Below are positions 1 through 7,635 of a DNA stretch of 21,848 nt, piece after piece. Every line of letters begins with the position of its first letter. Position 1 is the first letter of the stretch. This stretch comes from an uncultured Gammaproteobacteria bacterium (lineage in GTDB: Bacteria; Pseudomonadota; Gammaproteobacteria; Arenicellales; Poriferihabitantaceae): NCBI GenBank assembly GCA_938021685.1, contig CALIFM010000083.1, positions 1 to 21,848 on the forward strand. Direction: 5' to 3'. The notes below the pieces were generated by a model, which was given only the letters and a program-made list of their open reading frames with translations, searched no databases and had not been told where the DNA came from. A program made the translations under genes and the position numbers.

Positions 1-71
1 ATTGGAATTGATCTAGCATAATAGCGCAGGCTTGTTCTATATATTAAAGAATAACTCAAAGAGAATTCTCG

Positions 72-362
72 ATGGCTAAGGCACTTAAATTAACCGATCA
101 AACCTTATTAACAGCAAAGCCCGACATCATTGACAGTGAAATTGATGATGAGATTGTGATGATGAATATCGATACAGGCGCCTATTTTGGCTTGGACGAT
201 ATTGCCAGCATTATTTGGCAAAAGATGAAAGAGCCAATTCAATACGGCGATTTAATTGATAGCCTGACTGCTGAATACGAAGTAGAGCGCCAGCAGTGTA
301 TTGATGACTTGCAACCTCTACTGCAACAAATGCAGAGCGAGGGGCTAATTACAGCCAGCTAA
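72..362 (+). CDS. PqqD-family small protein
   Basis: A 96-residue protein with the PqqD fold pattern: an N-terminal strand region, the motif MMNIDTGAYFGLDDIASIIW at about residues 30-49, and a C-terminal winged-helix-like half ending in LLQQMQSEGLI. PqqD proteins bind precursor peptides and present them to modifying enzymes in PQQ, lasso-peptide and other RiPP pathways. Standalone members also occur with no known partner. A purine-rich AAAGAGAA precedes the ATG and fits a ribosome binding site. No precursor peptide, radical SAM enzyme or protease gene follows, because the next gene is tail-to-tail on the other strand with one base between them. Any partners must lie upstream, outside the window. 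The family call is good; the pathway is unknown. Confidence 0.82.
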   Translation: MAKALKLTDQTLLTAKPDIIDSEIDDEIVMMNIDTGAYFGLDDIASIIWQKMKEPIQYGDLIDSLTAEYEVERQQCIDDLQPLLQQMQSEGLITAS

Positions 363-363
363 C

Positions 364-1200
364 TTACGTCGTTTGTAGGGCCGGTAAATCCCACACGGCT
401 TTGCAGTGCGGTGGTAAGGCGGGTAGGCGCCCAAGTTTGATCCATGGCTTGTCGGGGCCATGAAAGTCAGAACCACTAGATGCGTACAGGCCAAAGTCAT
501 GCGCATGGTTGGCCATCTGGCTTATCTCTTGTGCATTGTGGCTGCCAGATACCACTTCAATGGCTTCGCCGCCTAGATCGGCAAAACTGCTTAATAGCTT
601 ACGTAGTTTAGTGCGTGTGAGCTTATAACGCGCAGGGTGAGCAATCACCGCCACACCACCCGCTTGATGAATGAGATCGATACTATTATTTAAGTCCATC
701 CATTGCATTGATACATAGCCAGGCTTGCCGGGCACTAAAAAGCGTTTAAACACTTGTCGAAAGTCTTTGGCGTGGCCGTTGTTGATTAAAAACTGTGCAA
801 AATGTGATCGGCCAATTAACGCTGAGGGTGCCAAGGCCTTGGCACCTTCATAGGCGCCCTCGATGCCAACTTTTTCTAAGCGCAGCCCCATTTGCTCAGC
901 ACGCCAATGACGCATTTGCAGTGCTTCTTCAGTGGCTTGTTTAAGCGCGGTGTTGCTCGGGTCTATACCCAAGGCCACAATGTGTAAGCCATGATTGTTC
1001 CATGTAACAGATAGCTCAATGCCCATAATCAAGCGTACTTCGCTCTGCTTGGCCATACTTTCGGCTTCCGCTAAGCCTTTTACGGTATCGTGATCGGTCA
1101 ATGCCAAAGTGCTTAAGCCTGCGGCTGCCGCTTGCTGCACTAATTGAGCAGGAGACAAGCTGCCATCTGAGGCAGTAGAGTGGGTGTGCAGATCAATCAT
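364..1200 (-). CDS. rnm: PHP-domain phosphoesterase, RNase AM / 3',5'-nucleoside bisphosphate phosphatase (YciV/TrpH type)
   Basis: A 278-residue PHP-family metallophosphoesterase. Metal-ligand motifs follow the family order: DLHTHS (H5, H7), D12, TDHDT (H37), GIELS (E62), LHIVAL (H73), IAHPARY in the middle and GSDFHG near the C-terminus. The length matches YciV/TrpH proteins. E. coli YciV (RNase AM) is known to trim 5' ends of rRNAs as a 5'-3' exonuclease and to hydrolyse 3',5'-nucleoside bisphosphates. The role here is taken from that similarity. The gene stands alone, convergent with the PqqD-like gene and downstream of the mla operon on the same strand, with about 300 bases between. The start MIDLHTHS is the usual one for the family. 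Confidence 0.9.
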   Translation of the reverse strand: MIDLHTHSTASDGSLSPAQLVQQAAAAGLSTLALTDHDTVKGLAEAESMAKQSEVRLIMGIELSVTWNNHGLHIVALGIDPSNTALKQATEEALQMRHWRAEQMGLRLEKVGIEGAYEGAKALAPSALIGRSHFAQFLINNGHAKDFRQVFKRFLVPGKPGYVSMQWMDLNNSIDLIHQAGGVAVIAHPARYKLTRTKLRKLLSSFADLGGEAIEVVSGSHNAQEISQMANHAHDFGLYASSGSDFHGPDKPWIKLGRLPALPPHCKAVWDLPALQTT

Positions 1201-1251
1201 TGGGTTATGAACTTAGGCTATGAAAGTGCATAGATAACAAGATAATATCAT

Positions 1252-1497
1252 CTATCTAAGGGCCATTGCGGCTTTGATGGTGTTCCAGTCATCGCTAGCC
1301 AGCATTCCTGTTTTGTTAACTAGGCTATTGCGTGGTGTAAACCAACTATATTGCGATGCCTTTAAAGGTAGACAAGCCTTGATGCGAGACAATAACCATC
1401 TAAGCTCGTTGGGATCAGTAGAGTTGATGAGGCGCTGCGAACAAATGGATTCATTGCCCTTTAACTGATGGTGGAGATATAAATTCAGAGTTGTTAA
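1252..1497 (-). other. Open reading frame without a normal start codon downstream of mlaB
   Basis: The frame that follows directly after the mlaB stop (TAA at 1498-1500) stays open for 81 codons to a TAG at 1252-1254. It reads like protein, with stretches such as LINSTDPNELRWLLSRIKAC and KTGMLASDDWNTIKAAMALR. There is no ATG, GTG or TTG before an internal ATG about 18 residues from the end; a CTG or ATT start would be needed. It could be the 3' remnant of a lost gene, a fused tail of mlaB separated by one stop codon, a small gene with a rare start, or chance. On the plus strand the same stretch carries a 64-residue frame (1274-1468) with no recognisable features, which I judge less likely to be real. 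No family was recognised. Confidence 0.3.
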
Positions 1498-1812
1498 TTA
1501 TCGGTCTAAGATGCTATTTAAATCTAAAATTCCCATCATTTGCTTGGCTTGTGCAGGCACATTGTTTAGCTTTAGTGCGCCGCCTTGTGTCCGTTGCCGG
1601 TTGGCCCAAAGCACGAGCAAGGCAAGCCCAGCGCTGTCTACTTTTTCAAGCTTACTCAAATTAAGATGTAAGGTGTCGCCATTGGCCTCGGGCAGTGCTT
1701 TGTATACTTGCATGCTGCGCTGGTTGTCCAAATAACCATGCAGCGCATAACCAGTATCTGTGGTTTGCAGTTGCACGGTTTTTTCGGCCGCACTTGTCAT
1801 TTGCTGGGCCAT
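1498..1812 (-). CDS. mlaB: MlaB, STAS-domain subunit of the Mla phospholipid transporter
   Basis: A 104-residue single STAS domain. The signature helix region LEKVDSAGLALLVLWANRQR includes the conserved DSAGLALL turn. MlaB is a small cytoplasmic subunit that binds the MlaF ATPase and is needed for assembly and activity of the MlaFEDB inner-membrane complex. It is the last gene of the operon. Its ATG overlaps the mlaC stop by one base (TAATG), indicating translational coupling. The identification rests on both the domain and its place after mlaC. Confidence 0.93.
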   Translation of the reverse strand: MAQQMTSAAEKTVQLQTTDTGYALHGYLDNQRSMQVYKALPEANGDTLHLNLSKLEKVDSAGLALLVLWANRQRTQGGALKLNNVPAQAKQMMGILDLNSILDR

Positions 1813-2492
1813 TAGCCTTGCTCAGCCGCCTTTTCTTTTAAAGAGGCAATCAATGAATCGAGCCCCTTTGAGCGGATGATTTGATTGTACGAAGCACGGT
1901 AAGTGGTGACCAGCGATACTCCTGCGATGCCGATATTATAGATGCGCCAGTTTTCAGCATCGTCTTGATACACCGAAAAAGCCAAAGGAATGGGTTCAGA
2001 CCCATCGCCTAAGTCACCCAACCCATTGACTACTGCGCGGTTTTTCTTGCTGCCTTTGTAGTCGGTGCCGTTAAAAGTGATGCTTTCTTTGCCAGTATAT
2101 TTGAACATGGCTGAAGAATAAGTACGAATCAGCAAGTCTTTAAATGCTTGCGTAAACTCTGTCTTCTGGGTATCCGTGGCCTTTTTCCAATTTTTGCCCA
2201 GCACCAGTTGCGACATTTTGGCGAAATCCCAGCTATTGTCCAACAAGTCTTCGGCCAAAGCGTATAGCTTTTTCTTGTCGGCGGCCAGCTCGTCACGCTG
2301 TGCACTAAATTCGCTAATAAGACTATCAACAGAGGCACGCAGTACTTCTTCAGGCTCAGTTTGCGCTTGCACAGTGCTGCCTAGCAGCAAGGCGAAGGCT
2401 AGTAGCAAACTAGTTAGCCATTGGGCCGGCTTAGCCTGAATTAGTCGATTAGTTTGCATAGGTTTGCTCATTTCGATTCTATCAAAGTTCAT
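1812..2492 (-). CDS. mlaC: MlaC, periplasmic phospholipid-binding protein
   Basis: A 226-residue MlaC (Ttg2D-like) protein that shuttles phospholipids between the outer-membrane MlaA-porin complex and the inner-membrane MlaFEDB complex. The N-terminus contains a Sec signal peptide, with a hydrophobic core LTSLLLAFALLLGS and probable cleavage after VQA near residue 43. The mature part shows the family pattern, including WDFAKMSQLVLGKNWK and a C-terminal IYNIGIAGVSLVTTYR. The start drawn here lies three bases after the mlaD stop. It leaves an unusually long charged lead, and internal starts at residue 8 (MSKP) or 12 (MQTN, at 2459) would give a more normal signal peptide. Fourth gene of the mla operon. 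Confidence 0.94.
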   Translation of the reverse strand: MNFDRIEMSKPMQTNRLIQAKPAQWLTSLLLAFALLLGSTVQAQTEPEEVLRASVDSLISEFSAQRDELAADKKKLYALAEDLLDNSWDFAKMSQLVLGKNWKKATDTQKTEFTQAFKDLLIRTYSSAMFKYTGKESITFNGTDYKGSKKNRAVVNGLGDLGDGSEPIPLAFSVYQDDAENWRIYNIGIAGVSLVTTYRASYNQIIRSKGLDSLIASLKEKAAEQG

Positions 2493-2495
2493 TAT

Positions 2496-2963
2496 CTATT
2501 CATCCCCGCCTTCTGCGGCATTAAACATGAAGCGGCCAATCAGGTTTTCTAGCTGAATAGTCGACTGCGTCAATTCAATTTCATCCCCATCAGCTAAAAA
2601 GTCTTCTTCGCCACCAGGCTCTAACCCGACAAACTGCGCACCCAGCAGACCAGATGTCAGTACTGCGGCCGAGGTATCAAATGGCAGGTTATTGTACGCG
2701 CCTTCAATGGACATGGTCACTTTGGCTGAAAAATCATCTTCGTCTAAGGTAATGTCGGTCACACGCCCTATTTTTACACCACCAATAGCGACGGGTGCCT
2801 TAACGTTCAGCCCGCCTATGTTTTCAAAACTAGCGTGCACTTCATAATTGTCGGCACCGCCTTTACTGGGCACGGTGCCCACTTTGGTGGCCAATACCGC
2901 CAAGGCGGCCAAGCCTGCCAACAAGAACAACCCCACCATAAATTCTAAGCCTTTTGATTGCAT
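2496..2963 (-). CDS. mlaD: MlaD, MCE-domain lipid-binding subunit
   Basis: A 155-residue protein with one N-terminal membrane helix (FMVGLFLLAGLAALAVLATKV) and a single MCE domain at about residues 39-118, including FENIGGLNVKAPVAIGGVKI and LLGAQFVGLEPG. MlaD hexamers form the periplasmic ring on top of MlaE through which phospholipids pass. The length is typical of proteobacterial MlaD. Its start codon overlaps the mlaE stop by one base. It ends in TAG, which shows that UAG acts as a true stop in this genome. Confidence 0.95.
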   Translation of the reverse strand: MQSKGLEFMVGLFLLAGLAALAVLATKVGTVPSKGGADNYEVHASFENIGGLNVKAPVAIGGVKIGRVTDITLDEDDFSAKVTMSIEGAYNNLPFDTSAAVLTSGLLGAQFVGLEPGGEEDFLADGDEIELTQSTIQLENLIGRFMFNAAEGGDE

Positions 2964-3748
2964 TAGATGCTGCCTCCAAACATGAGTGCAGTTAACACGT
3001 AATCCAAAGCCAGGATACTTAGCGACGCCGTTACCACAGTACGCGTTGTCGCCAAGCTCACGCCATTGGATGTCGGCTCTGCACTATAGCCTTCAAACAA
3101 CGCGATCCAAGTTACCACCAGCCCAAAAATCAAACTTTTGACAATGCCGTTAAGCACATCGTAATAAAAATCTACACCTTTCTGCATGATCGACATAAAC
3201 ACACCGCCGTCCACACCAAATTGCCATACTGCTACAATATAACTGCCCAACACCCCCACGGCGCTGAACATCGCTGCCAGCAGCGGCAGGGAAATTAAGC
3301 CTGCCCAAAAGCGCGGGCCAATCACGCGCTCAAAGGGGTTGACCGCCATCATCTCCATGGCGGACAGCTGCTCGGTGGCTTTCATTAAGCCAATTTCAGC
3401 TGTCAACGCTGAGCCAGCGCGGCCAGCAAACAATAAGCCAGCGACCACAGGGCCAAGTTCGCGCACCAAGGTGAGCGCGACGCCCAAGCCTAAGCTTGAT
3501 TCAGCTGCGAAACGAGATAATTGATAATAACCCTGTAAGCCCAACACCATGCCTACAAAAAATCCCGCGATGACAACAATCGCCATCGATAGCACACCGA
3601 CATTGTAAATTTGTTGCACAATGAGCTTCGGGCGTCGCAGTACTTTAATCATGCCAAACAGCGCATGGTAAAGAAACACACCTGCCGCGCCTAATTTGCG
3701 CACAGTGCCTAGCGCGCTTGCGCCGATGCTTTGAATGAACTCAACCAT
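2963..3748 (-). CDS. mlaE: MlaE, ABC-type phospholipid transporter permease
   Basis: A 261-residue integral membrane permease of the MlaE/YrbE family. Family hallmarks are the N-terminal amphipathic region with LRRPKLIVQQIYNVGVLS, then FFVGMVLGLQGYYQL, the central ELGPVVAGLLFAGRAGSALT segment, and MMAVNPFERVIGPRFWAGLI. Five or so hydrophobic helices can be seen. MlaE forms the dimeric membrane channel bound by MlaF on the cytoplasmic side and by the MlaD ring on the periplasmic side. Start and stop both overlap neighbours in the TAATG pattern used throughout this operon. Confidence 0.96.
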   Translation of the reverse strand: MVEFIQSIGASALGTVRKLGAAGVFLYHALFGMIKVLRRPKLIVQQIYNVGVLSMAIVVIAGFFVGMVLGLQGYYQLSRFAAESSLGLGVALTLVRELGPVVAGLLFAGRAGSALTAEIGLMKATEQLSAMEMMAVNPFERVIGPRFWAGLISLPLLAAMFSAVGVLGSYIVAVWQFGVDGGVFMSIMQKGVDFYYDVLNGIVKSLIFGLVVTWIALFEGYSAEPTSNGVSLATTRTVVTASLSILALDYVLTALMFGGSI

Positions 3749-4566
3749 TATTCGTCACCCCGCAAGTTGGCGGTGTAATCATCGGCTGGATAGCGATACG
3801 GCACGGGGCCATCTGGCAAGCCTTGAATAAACTGGCGCACCATCGGCTCTTTACTGCTCTTGATTTGTTTGGCGGTGCCGTGGCCCAGCACAGTGCCGTT
3901 GCCTAAAATATAGACATAATCAGCAATGCTCAGGCCTTCGTCTACGTCATGAGTCACCACTACTGAGGTGAGACCAAGAGCATCATTCAGTTCACGAATG
4001 AGTTTAACAATCACGCCCATTGAAATTGGGTCTAGGCCCACGAACGGTTCATCATACATGATGAGATCGGGGTCCAGCGCAATCGCGCGTGCCAAAGCAA
4101 CGCGCCGTGCCATGCCGCCAGATAGCTCTGCTGGCATCAAATCATCAGCGCCACGCAGGCCCACTAATTCAAGCTTCATCAGCACAATTAGGCGGATCAG
4201 CTCTTCATTTAGGTCGGTCTGCTCTCGCAATGGGAAGGCGATGTTGTCAAAGGTGTTAAGGTCGGTTAGCAATGCGCTATTTTGAAACAGCATGCCCATC
4301 TTGCGGCGTAGGCGGTAGAGGTTATCACCACGCGCGTTGCCCATGGACTCCCCATTGAACAGCACTTGCCCCTGCTGGGCGCGCAACCGTCCGCCAATCA
4401 GGCCTAATAAAGTGGACTTGCCGCAGCCACTGGGGCCCATCACGACTGTCACTTTGCCACGCGGAATCTCTAGCGATAAATCGCTGTAAATGGGCCGGCT
4501 ATCAAAACCAAAATGTACATGCTCGGCCACCACAATTGGGGCTGGTTTGGTTTGTTTTGAGGTCAT
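3748..4566 (-). CDS. mlaF: MlaF, ATP-binding subunit of the Mla phospholipid ABC transporter
   Basis: A 272-residue ABC ATPase. Walker A is GPSGCGKS at residues 44-51, the ABC signature LSGGMARR lies at about 148-155, and Walker B plus catalytic glutamate LIMYDEPFVGLD at about 168-179. A histidine switch occurs in VVTHDVDEG. The C-terminal tail beyond about residue 235 is the extension typical of MlaF. It is the first gene of the five-gene operon mlaF-E-D-C-B. The operon's function is known in relatives: keeping outer-membrane lipid asymmetry. Confidence 0.96.
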   Translation of the reverse strand: MTSKQTKPAPIVVAEHVHFGFDSRPIYSDLSLEIPRGKVTVVMGPSGCGKSTLLGLIGGRLRAQQGQVLFNGESMGNARGDNLYRLRRKMGMLFQNSALLTDLNTFDNIAFPLREQTDLNEELIRLIVLMKLELVGLRGADDLMPAELSGGMARRVALARAIALDPDLIMYDEPFVGLDPISMGVIVKLIRELNDALGLTSVVVTHDVDEGLSIADYVYILGNGTVLGHGTAKQIKSSKEPMVRQFIQGLPDGPVPYRYPADDYTANLRGDE

Positions 4567-4607
4567 AAGGGCAACGAGCGAGTCGTGGCTAATTTATCTA
4601 AGACTTG

Positions 4608-4669
4608 ATTATAATCGTTGTGCAAAGCCTAGCGTATGAAATATTAAGGCGTCTCGGTGCGAGATTATA
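4608..4669 (-). promoter_or_regulatory. Possible promoter region of the mla operon
   Basis: On the minus strand two perfect TATAAT hexamers occur upstream of mlaF, at 4608-4613 and 4664-4669, about 42 and 98 bases before the mlaF start. Either could be a -10 box, but neither has a convincing -35 element at 16-18 bases. The leader between the boxes and the gene has no other recognised element. The call is inference from position and sequence. Confidence 0.35.
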
Positions 4670-4757
4670 GGCATAAATACCGACGCAATAATGAACAAAT
4701 GCGGCCATAAATCGTTGTTTCAAGCATTGGCGGCCTTAAATCTTAAAGCCGTTCATT

Positions 4758-4786
4758 TGACGCGCTTTATTAATAAAAGCGCGTCA
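4758..4786 (-). terminator. GC-rich hairpin after gabT
   Basis: A perfect 10-base inverted repeat (GACGCGCTTT at 4759-4768 and AAAGCGCGTC at 4776-4785) with a 7-base loop, extended by one T-A pair to 11 bp. It lies 12 bases beyond the gabT stop and upstream of the mlaF promoter region, so it is well placed to end gabT transcripts. Neither strand has a clear run of T after the stem, so it is not a textbook intrinsic terminator. It could instead stabilise the 3' end. Confidence 0.5.
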
Positions 4787-4797
4787 GGGAAGCAAGC

Positions 4798-6093
4798 TTA
4801 CTGGCCCGCCGCTTGCTCAAATAGACTTGCAAGCTTCTCCAAGCCTTCCTCCAGCAATTCATCTGAGATGGTCAGCGGTGGTAAAAAGCGAATCACATTG
4901 GCATAAAAACCACAAGACAACAGCACCAGCCCCGACTCTGTTGCACCGCCGATAATCGCTTGAGTTAATGCAGTATTGGGTTTTTCGGCATCGCCATCCA
5001 CGATAAGCTCCATCGCCACCATTGCGCCTTTGATGCGCACTTCACCGATTAATTTTGGGTGCGCTTTTTGCAGTTTGCCCAAGTGCTTGTCAAAGCTGGC
5101 GCCAATGTCGTTGGCGCGCTGCACTAAATTTTCTTCTTGCATCACGTCCAGCACCGCCAGCGCAGCGGCGCAGGCCACGGGGGAACCTGCATAAGTGCCG
5201 CCCAAGCCGCCAGGCAAAGGGGCGTCCATAATTTCGCTCTTGCCTACCACGGCCGCCAGCGGATAACCACCTGCAATGCCTTTGGCCATGGTGATTAAGT
5301 CGGGTTCTACGCCCGAGTACTCGCAGCAAAACATCTTGCCGGTGCGGCCAAAGCCGGTTTGAATCTCATCGGCAATCAGCACAATGCCGTGTTCGTCGCA
5401 CAAGGCGCGCAGTGCTTGCATGAATTCCGGCGGCGCATAATAAAAGCCGCCCTCGCCCTGTACTGGCTCAATCAAAATGGCAGCCACGTCGCTGGGGGCG
5501 ATGTCCACTTTAAATAAGTTTTCAATTGCCTTTAAAGAATCTTTCACGCTTACGTCGTGCAACTCCATCGGAAAAGCCGCATGGAATACCTCACCTGGGA
5601 ACGGGCCAAACAGGTTTTTATAAGGGGTAATCTTGCCGGTTAAAGCCATCGCTAAATTGGTGCGGCCATGAAAGCCGCCGTTAAAAGCAATCACGCCGCG
5701 TCGGCCAGTATGCGCGCGGGCAATTTTGATGCAGTTCTCCACCGCTTCAGCACCCGTGGACACAAAAATGGCTTTCTTTTCGCTGTCGCCCGGGGCGGCG
5801 GCCACCAGCTTTTCCGCCAGCTCCACCCCCACTTCATAGGGGTTGACCATAATGCAAGTATGGCTGAATTTGTCAATCTGGTCTTTCACCGCCTGCGTCA
5901 CTTTTGGGTGGGTGTGGCCAGTGTTGCACACCGCAATGCCAGCAGCAAAATCAATAAAGCGTTTGCCTTCCACGTCCCAAATCTCGGCGTTTAAGGCACG
6001 GTCAACGTAGTTAGGGTATAAGTTGCCTTGGCCACGCGCGACCGCTTTGGTTTTGCGCATTTGCAGCTCAGCGTTGTTCATTTTGCTTTTCAT
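4798..6093 (-). CDS. gabT: 4-aminobutyrate (GABA) aminotransferase
   Basis: A 431-residue class-III PLP-dependent aminotransferase. It converts GABA plus 2-oxoglutarate to succinate semialdehyde plus glutamate. Visible family features are DFAAGIAVCNTGHTHP, the cofactor-binding STGAEAVEN (112-120), GGFHGRT, EPVQGEGG (209-216), LIADEIQTGFGRTG with the PLP-contacting aspartate, and the Schiff-base lysine K271 in TMAKGIAGG. By recall it follows E. coli GabT closely over its whole length, including LGGTYAGSPVAC. No gabD (succinate semialdehyde dehydrogenase) gene is next to it. PuuE-type enzymes are close relatives, so the exact physiological role is slightly open. The MKSKMNNAEL start has a purine-rich AGAGAG about 8 bases upstream. 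Confidence 0.92.
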   Translation of the reverse strand: MKSKMNNAELQMRKTKAVARGQGNLYPNYVDRALNAEIWDVEGKRFIDFAAGIAVCNTGHTHPKVTQAVKDQIDKFSHTCIMVNPYEVGVELAEKLVAAAPGDSEKKAIFVSTGAEAVENCIKIARAHTGRRGVIAFNGGFHGRTNLAMALTGKITPYKNLFGPFPGEVFHAAFPMELHDVSVKDSLKAIENLFKVDIAPSDVAAILIEPVQGEGGFYYAPPEFMQALRALCDEHGIVLIADEIQTGFGRTGKMFCCEYSGVEPDLITMAKGIAGGYPLAAVVGKSEIMDAPLPGGLGGTYAGSPVACAAALAVLDVMQEENLVQRANDIGASFDKHLGKLQKAHPKLIGEVRIKGAMVAMELIVDGDAEKPNTALTQAIIGGATESGLVLLSCGFYANVIRFLPPLTISDELLEEGLEKLASLFEQAAGQ

Positions 6094-6240
6094 GATGTTG
6101 CTCTCTTTACAGTGTATATTTACGCCGCGTCAGTGCGTATAGCTTGATGTTACCTAAAATAAGCGCGGTAAACGAGCCAAACAAGCAAATCATTTTTATC
6201 AGCTATGAGTGATTAGCCCCATAGTTGCACCACCGTCCTG

Positions 6241-6758
6241 CTATAGATAGCTATCTTCTTCTATATACCAGTTGTCAATCGAGGTTTTTATGAAACTGGA
6301 TTCTAGCATTTCGGCAGACCCTCGATAATCGCTTTCACTCCAGCTATGCTTATATTCGATTGACATCGCATCAACTGCAGTTTCATATACCTACACAGAG
6401 CCTTTAATAATGTAACTAATGCCAATCAATTTACGCGCATTTTTATGGCCTGTTCGCCATACATAAATGTATCTAAAACCGAGCCGCTTCATTTCCTTTT
6501 GCAGTTGTCTATATTCCGCACGCTGGCTCGACGTCAGTGGCGTAGGATAGTATCTATTAATTAGTTGCTTACCGCTTGAGTGAATGGTCCTAATGTAATC
6601 CCGCTGCGGCTGCATCAAACGGTGGTTTAGGTCTAAAAGCTGCGCCTTGTTTTCTTCAAAATGCTGAAAGGCAATCTGCTTTGGATTGCATCCTTGTAAG
6701 CTGCATACAGCCCAAATGCAAAAATAGCAATGAGAATGAATTTAGTTCTTAGTCGCAC
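6241..6758 (-). pseudogene. Broken gene after the type-44 toxin; candidate immunity protein remnant
   Basis: Three in-register pieces suggest one ancestral gene of about 172 codons. (1) From a GTG at 6758, just 8 bases after the toxin stop, comes a membrane-anchor-like start: a basic MRLRTK and a hydrophobic ILIAIFAFGLYAAY. (2) Around 6680-6695 the coding register moves by one base, consistent with loss of one nucleotide, into a frame reading QIAFQHFEENKAQLLDLNHR and on to SYIIKGSV (the intact part from an internal ATG is 6391-6618). (3) That frame hits TAG at 6391-6393 but continues open for 49 more sense codons (VYETAVDAMSIEYKHSW ... IDNWYIEEDSYL) to TAG at 6241-6243. No family was recognised. 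The immunity role is inferred only from its place right behind a toxin domain. Confidence 0.5.
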
Positions 6759-6766
6759 CGCAATTG

Positions 6767-7291
6767 TTATTCATAATGTTTCCTATTACGATGATAATAC
6801 TTCCATCCATGCAATATTGCTATGGCATCACCCGGGTTATCGCCCCAAGTAAAGCCATTTTCAGTAATAAATGTTAGCCACCACTTTGGGGTCGAACCAG
6901 GGTTCGTTAACAACCCAGCCGCAATTGCCGCGCCCTTGCTTCCGCCTGTCTGGCGAAAAGCCTGATAGGCTCCAGCCCTGAGTAAAGCGGTACGCAAGCC
7001 ATACCCCTAAGCCGCCGCGACAATACCGTAATGCACATTACCGAATTCAGCCAGCAATTCAGCGGTAATAGCTGGATCGTTTATTCTACCTTTGTCCAGC
7101 TTTGGATGCTTTTTATAATCCCAAGGCGCATCCATTTTAACAGTTAATGGCAGCTTCCAAGGCCGCGGGAGTATTCCAAGCAGCTTGAAGTTTTTAGCTT
7201 CTTTGATATTTTGTGCAATATTAATATTGCCTTTATAAAGTATTCTATGATACCGCTTTTCAAATTGTGCCACAGTTGCTACTGGGCTCAT
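6767..7291 (-). pseudogene. Polymorphic toxin type 44-like domain interrupted by an in-frame amber codon
   Basis: A single frame of 174 codons split by TAG at 7007-7009 into 94 and 76+3 residues. Reading across the stop gives AEFGNVHYGIVAAA-X-GYGL then TALLRAGAYQ. The combined motifs are NINIAQNIKEAKN, APWDYK, FGNVHYG, LLRAGAYQ and GDNPGDAIAILHGWKYY. From memory these match the conserved layout of the polymorphic toxin type 44 (Ntox44) C-terminal domain. These domains usually sit at the end of large secreted RHS, VgrG or similar proteins and are predicted nucleases. No such carrier is present. The frame is open only 20 codons upstream of the ATG (to TAA at 7352-7354) and contains no other start there. 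I judge it an orphaned, eroded toxin tip. Amber readthrough is the less likely alternative. Confidence 0.62.
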
Positions 7292-7635
7292 TTCATTTAG
7301 CTTGTAGTTATGGGTTGAAGTATCAACATTTGTATTTAGACCAGTACCACGTTACCCCACATTTGCCGTGCAGGATACAAATTGATTTAGGTCGAGGCTA
7401 TTACTCAAACCATATAAATAACAACAGCTAAGCAAGTGCTGTTTTACTGATCAGATAGACAAAAATAGCCCACTACCGTGCAGTTAAATGGCGTGCAGTG
7501 AACCTCTTGTTGAGGCTATCTTTGGTGATTGGTGGCGCTCAAGATGTGGGCGTGAAGTTCGGTGACTTCTGCTAGGCCTTTAGCTTGCGAAAGCCCAGCA
7601 TTAGGACAATGCTTACTTGAATAACAATAAATTAA
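7292..7635. other. Gene-free stretch between toxin remnant and dksA-like gene
   Basis: No credible gene in 344 bases. The first 60 bases continue the toxin frame without a start codon (RGTGLNTNVDTSTHNYKLNE on the minus strand). Beyond that, short frames are broken by stops in every register, and the heptamer CTGCACG recurs three times on the minus strand. A 6-bp hairpin (AGCATT/AATGCT) near 7600 lacks a T run. This could be the scar of a longer lost toxin carrier gene, but no domain was recognised. Confidence 0.4.

Noticed and set aside
1274..1468. 64-residue plus-strand frame
   Set aside because: No recognisable features, and the opposite strand has the more protein-like reading over the same bases. 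It has no ribosome site and no operon context.
4691..4906. 71-residue plus-strand frame upstream of and overlapping the gabT 3' end
   Set aside because: Its second half is the antisense of the conserved GabT C-terminus, and it runs through the hairpin at 4758-4786.
6241..7635. Insertion sequence or phage as the source of the toxin cassette
   Set aside because: No transposase or integrase reading and no terminal inverted repeats or target duplications were spotted by eye; the low-GC impression alone is not enough.
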